From: a virus
DNA length: 38,017 nucleotides
Direction: 5' to 3' (one strand)
IMG/VR virus record: IMGVR_UViG_3300022072_000041
Coordinates: 1-38,017 of that record
Shown one piece after another: positions 37,057 through 38,017 of this stretch. The position numbers and the translations under genes were made by a program. The notes beneath the pieces were generated by a model. The model ran no database searches. It saw only the letters and a list, made by a program, of their open reading frames with translations, and was not told the DNA's origin. Numbering within the stretch: the first letter of the stretch is position 1; the number at the start of each line of letters is the position of its first letter.

Positions 37057-38017
37057 CCGCGCACGCCAAACTGTCTGCCAGTGGCAGCGCCATGTGGTTC
37101 GCTTGCCCTGGCAGCATCAAGGCCATCGACGGCCTACCCGACACCAGCAGCGCGTTTGCTGATGAGGGTAGCGCAGCGCACGAGCTGGGTGAGATCTGCC
37201 TGACCACCGGCGCCGCTGCGTCTGAGTGGGTAGGCAGGCCGCTCATCGAGTGGTCAGCTTGGGCCGTCACCGCCGAGATGGCAGACTACGTTCAGCAGTA
37301 TGTGGACTATGTCAAGTCGCTGGGTGGCGAGCAAGCGTACGAGATCCGCTGTGATTTCAGCGAGTGGGTGCCAGAAGGGTTTGGGACCAGCGACGCTATA
37401 ACGTACGTCGCTGACACCAAGACCCTGCACGTCGTTGACCTTAAGTACGGCCAGGGCGTCAAGGTCTACGCCGACAACAACACCCAGGGCATCCTGTACG
37501 CGCTGGGTGTCTACGACGCCATGACGCTGTCCCATGAGATCGAGCGGGTGGTCATCACCATCGTGCAGCCCAGGCTGGACCACATCGACGAGTGGGAGAT
37601 CAGCGTCGATGACCTGCTGTCCTGGGGCGAGCGCCTGGCACAGGCAGCAGAACGGGCCCTGTCAGATGACGCGCCACGAGTGCCCGGCGACAAGCAGTGC
37701 CAGTGGTGCAAGGCCAAGGCAACGTGCCCGGCACTGCTGACGCTGACAGAGCAGACCCTGTCTGCTGACTTTGATGACCTGGGCCTGATCGCGACCGACA
37801 GGCTATCAGACAAGCAGATGGCGCAGGCGATGTCCCATAAGAAGCTGATACTGTCCTGGCTCGACGCCATCGAGGCCGAGGTGGTCGGTCGCCTGACATC
37901 TGGCGGCTCGTTCCCTGGCTACAAGATGGTGGCTGGCAGGTCGTCACGCAACTGGGCGGATGATGAGAAGGTCATCGCCAACCAGCTAGTCGGCTTCGGC
38001 GCCAACCGCGAAGAAAA
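37053..38017 (+). CDS. DUF2800 family Cas4/RecB-like nuclease (runs off the right end)
   Basis: The N-terminal part of a 385-aa protein completed at 1-322. Translation starts at GTG 37053, overlapping the previous stop as GTGA. It has a RecB/Cas4-type nuclease core: AAHELGE (H43), GTSDAITY (D114) and VVDLKYG (D129, K131). C18 near the N-terminus and CQWCKAKATC (C216, C219, C225) match the Cas4/AddB iron-sulphur cluster layout. It probably acts as an exonuclease in phage recombination or end processing, next to the DUF2815 ssDNA-binding protein. The last three bases of the window are probably erroneous, so the true sequence continues at base 127. Confidence 0.9.
   Translation, partial: MTAHAKLSASGSAMWFACPGSIKAIDGLPDTSSAFADEGSAAHELGEICLTTGAAASEWVGRPLIEWSAWAVTAEMADYVQQYVDYVKSLGGEQAYEIRCDFSEWVPEGFGTSDAITYVADTKTLHVVDLKYGQGVKVYADNNTQGILYALGVYDAMTLSHEIERVVITIVQPRLDHIDEWEISVDDLLSWGERLAQAAERALSDDAPRVPGDKQCQWCKAKATCPALLTLTEQTLSADFDDLGLIATDRLSDKQMAQAMSHKKLILSWLDAIEAEVVGRLTSGGSFPGYKMVAGRSSRNWADDEKVIANQLVGFGANREE
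37889..38014. repeat. Right copy of the 126-bp terminal redundancy
   Basis: Exact copy of bases 1-126. The three bases after it (38015-38017, AAA) do not match the continuation at 127-129 and would change the encoded protein, so they are probably an end-of-contig error. Confidence 0.95.

Noticed and set aside
37889-38014. Physical direct terminal repeats as in T7-like phages
   Set aside because: The repeat is short, inside a coding gene that reads through perfectly, and the P22-like portal and terminase predict headful packaging; an assembly overlap is simpler.

Overview
The window is one complete, circularly closed genome of a tailed phage with a P22-type virion (podovirus). The first 126 bases recur exactly at 37889-38014, and one gene (DUF2800 nuclease) runs off the right end and resumes at base 1. 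The unique genome is therefore about 37,888 bp; the last three bases look like an assembly artefact. Circular closure fits headful packaging with circular permutation, as in P22. The host is probably a Gram-negative proteobacterium: the tail machine and ejection proteins are P22-like, the holin belongs to the GTA 3TM family, and one gene product carries a lipoprotein-type signal. I found no integrase, excisionase, tRNA or CRISPR array, so lysogeny is unsupported; one small Cro/YdaS-like regulator is present.

Layout. The rightward replication block starts at the divergent promoter region near 36.7 kb, crosses the artificial ends and runs to 7.9 kb: a small helical protein, DUF2800 (Cas4/RecB-like) nuclease, two small proteins, DUF2815 ssDNA-binding protein, a terminator, family B DNA polymerase, VRR-NUC nuclease, metallophosphoesterase, DUF3310, an inserted HNH-AP2 homing endonuclease, SNF2-type helicase and two small proteins. 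A leftward lysis cassette (7.87-9.23 kb: DUF5675, 3TM holin, membrane-anchored coiled coil) is followed by three tiny overlapping rightward genes (9.36-9.66 kb).

Everything from 36.66 kb down to 9.72 kb is leftward: Cro/YdaS-like regulator, AEP primase/SF3 helicase, an AT-rich non-coding region full of GAGACC motifs, terminase small and large subunits, portal, a 956-aa multidomain protein, a Gln-rich protein, scaffold, coat, gp4-like tail factor, two beta-helix receptor-binding proteins, a COG3904-like lipoprotein, gp10-like stabiliser, head/tail fibre proteins, an Asp/Asn hydroxylase with a GNAT acetyltransferase, and gp7-, gp20- and gp16-like ejection proteins. The core order (3-2-1-8-5-4-10-7-20-16) follows P22, with accessory genes in the gaps.

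Most notable: (1) the 956-aa protein between portal and Gln-rich/scaffold genes combines an EndoIII/HhH-GPD-like glycosylase signature with a second phage polyvalent-type domain, suggesting an ejected DNA-acting effector; (2) nine GAGACC/GGTCTC sites in 322 bp around an AT-rich tract upstream of terminase, a candidate origin, pac or late-control region; (3) a near-palindromic TTACCGGAAAGG element at two early promoters; (4) a short GMGV peptide shared by three virion proteins.
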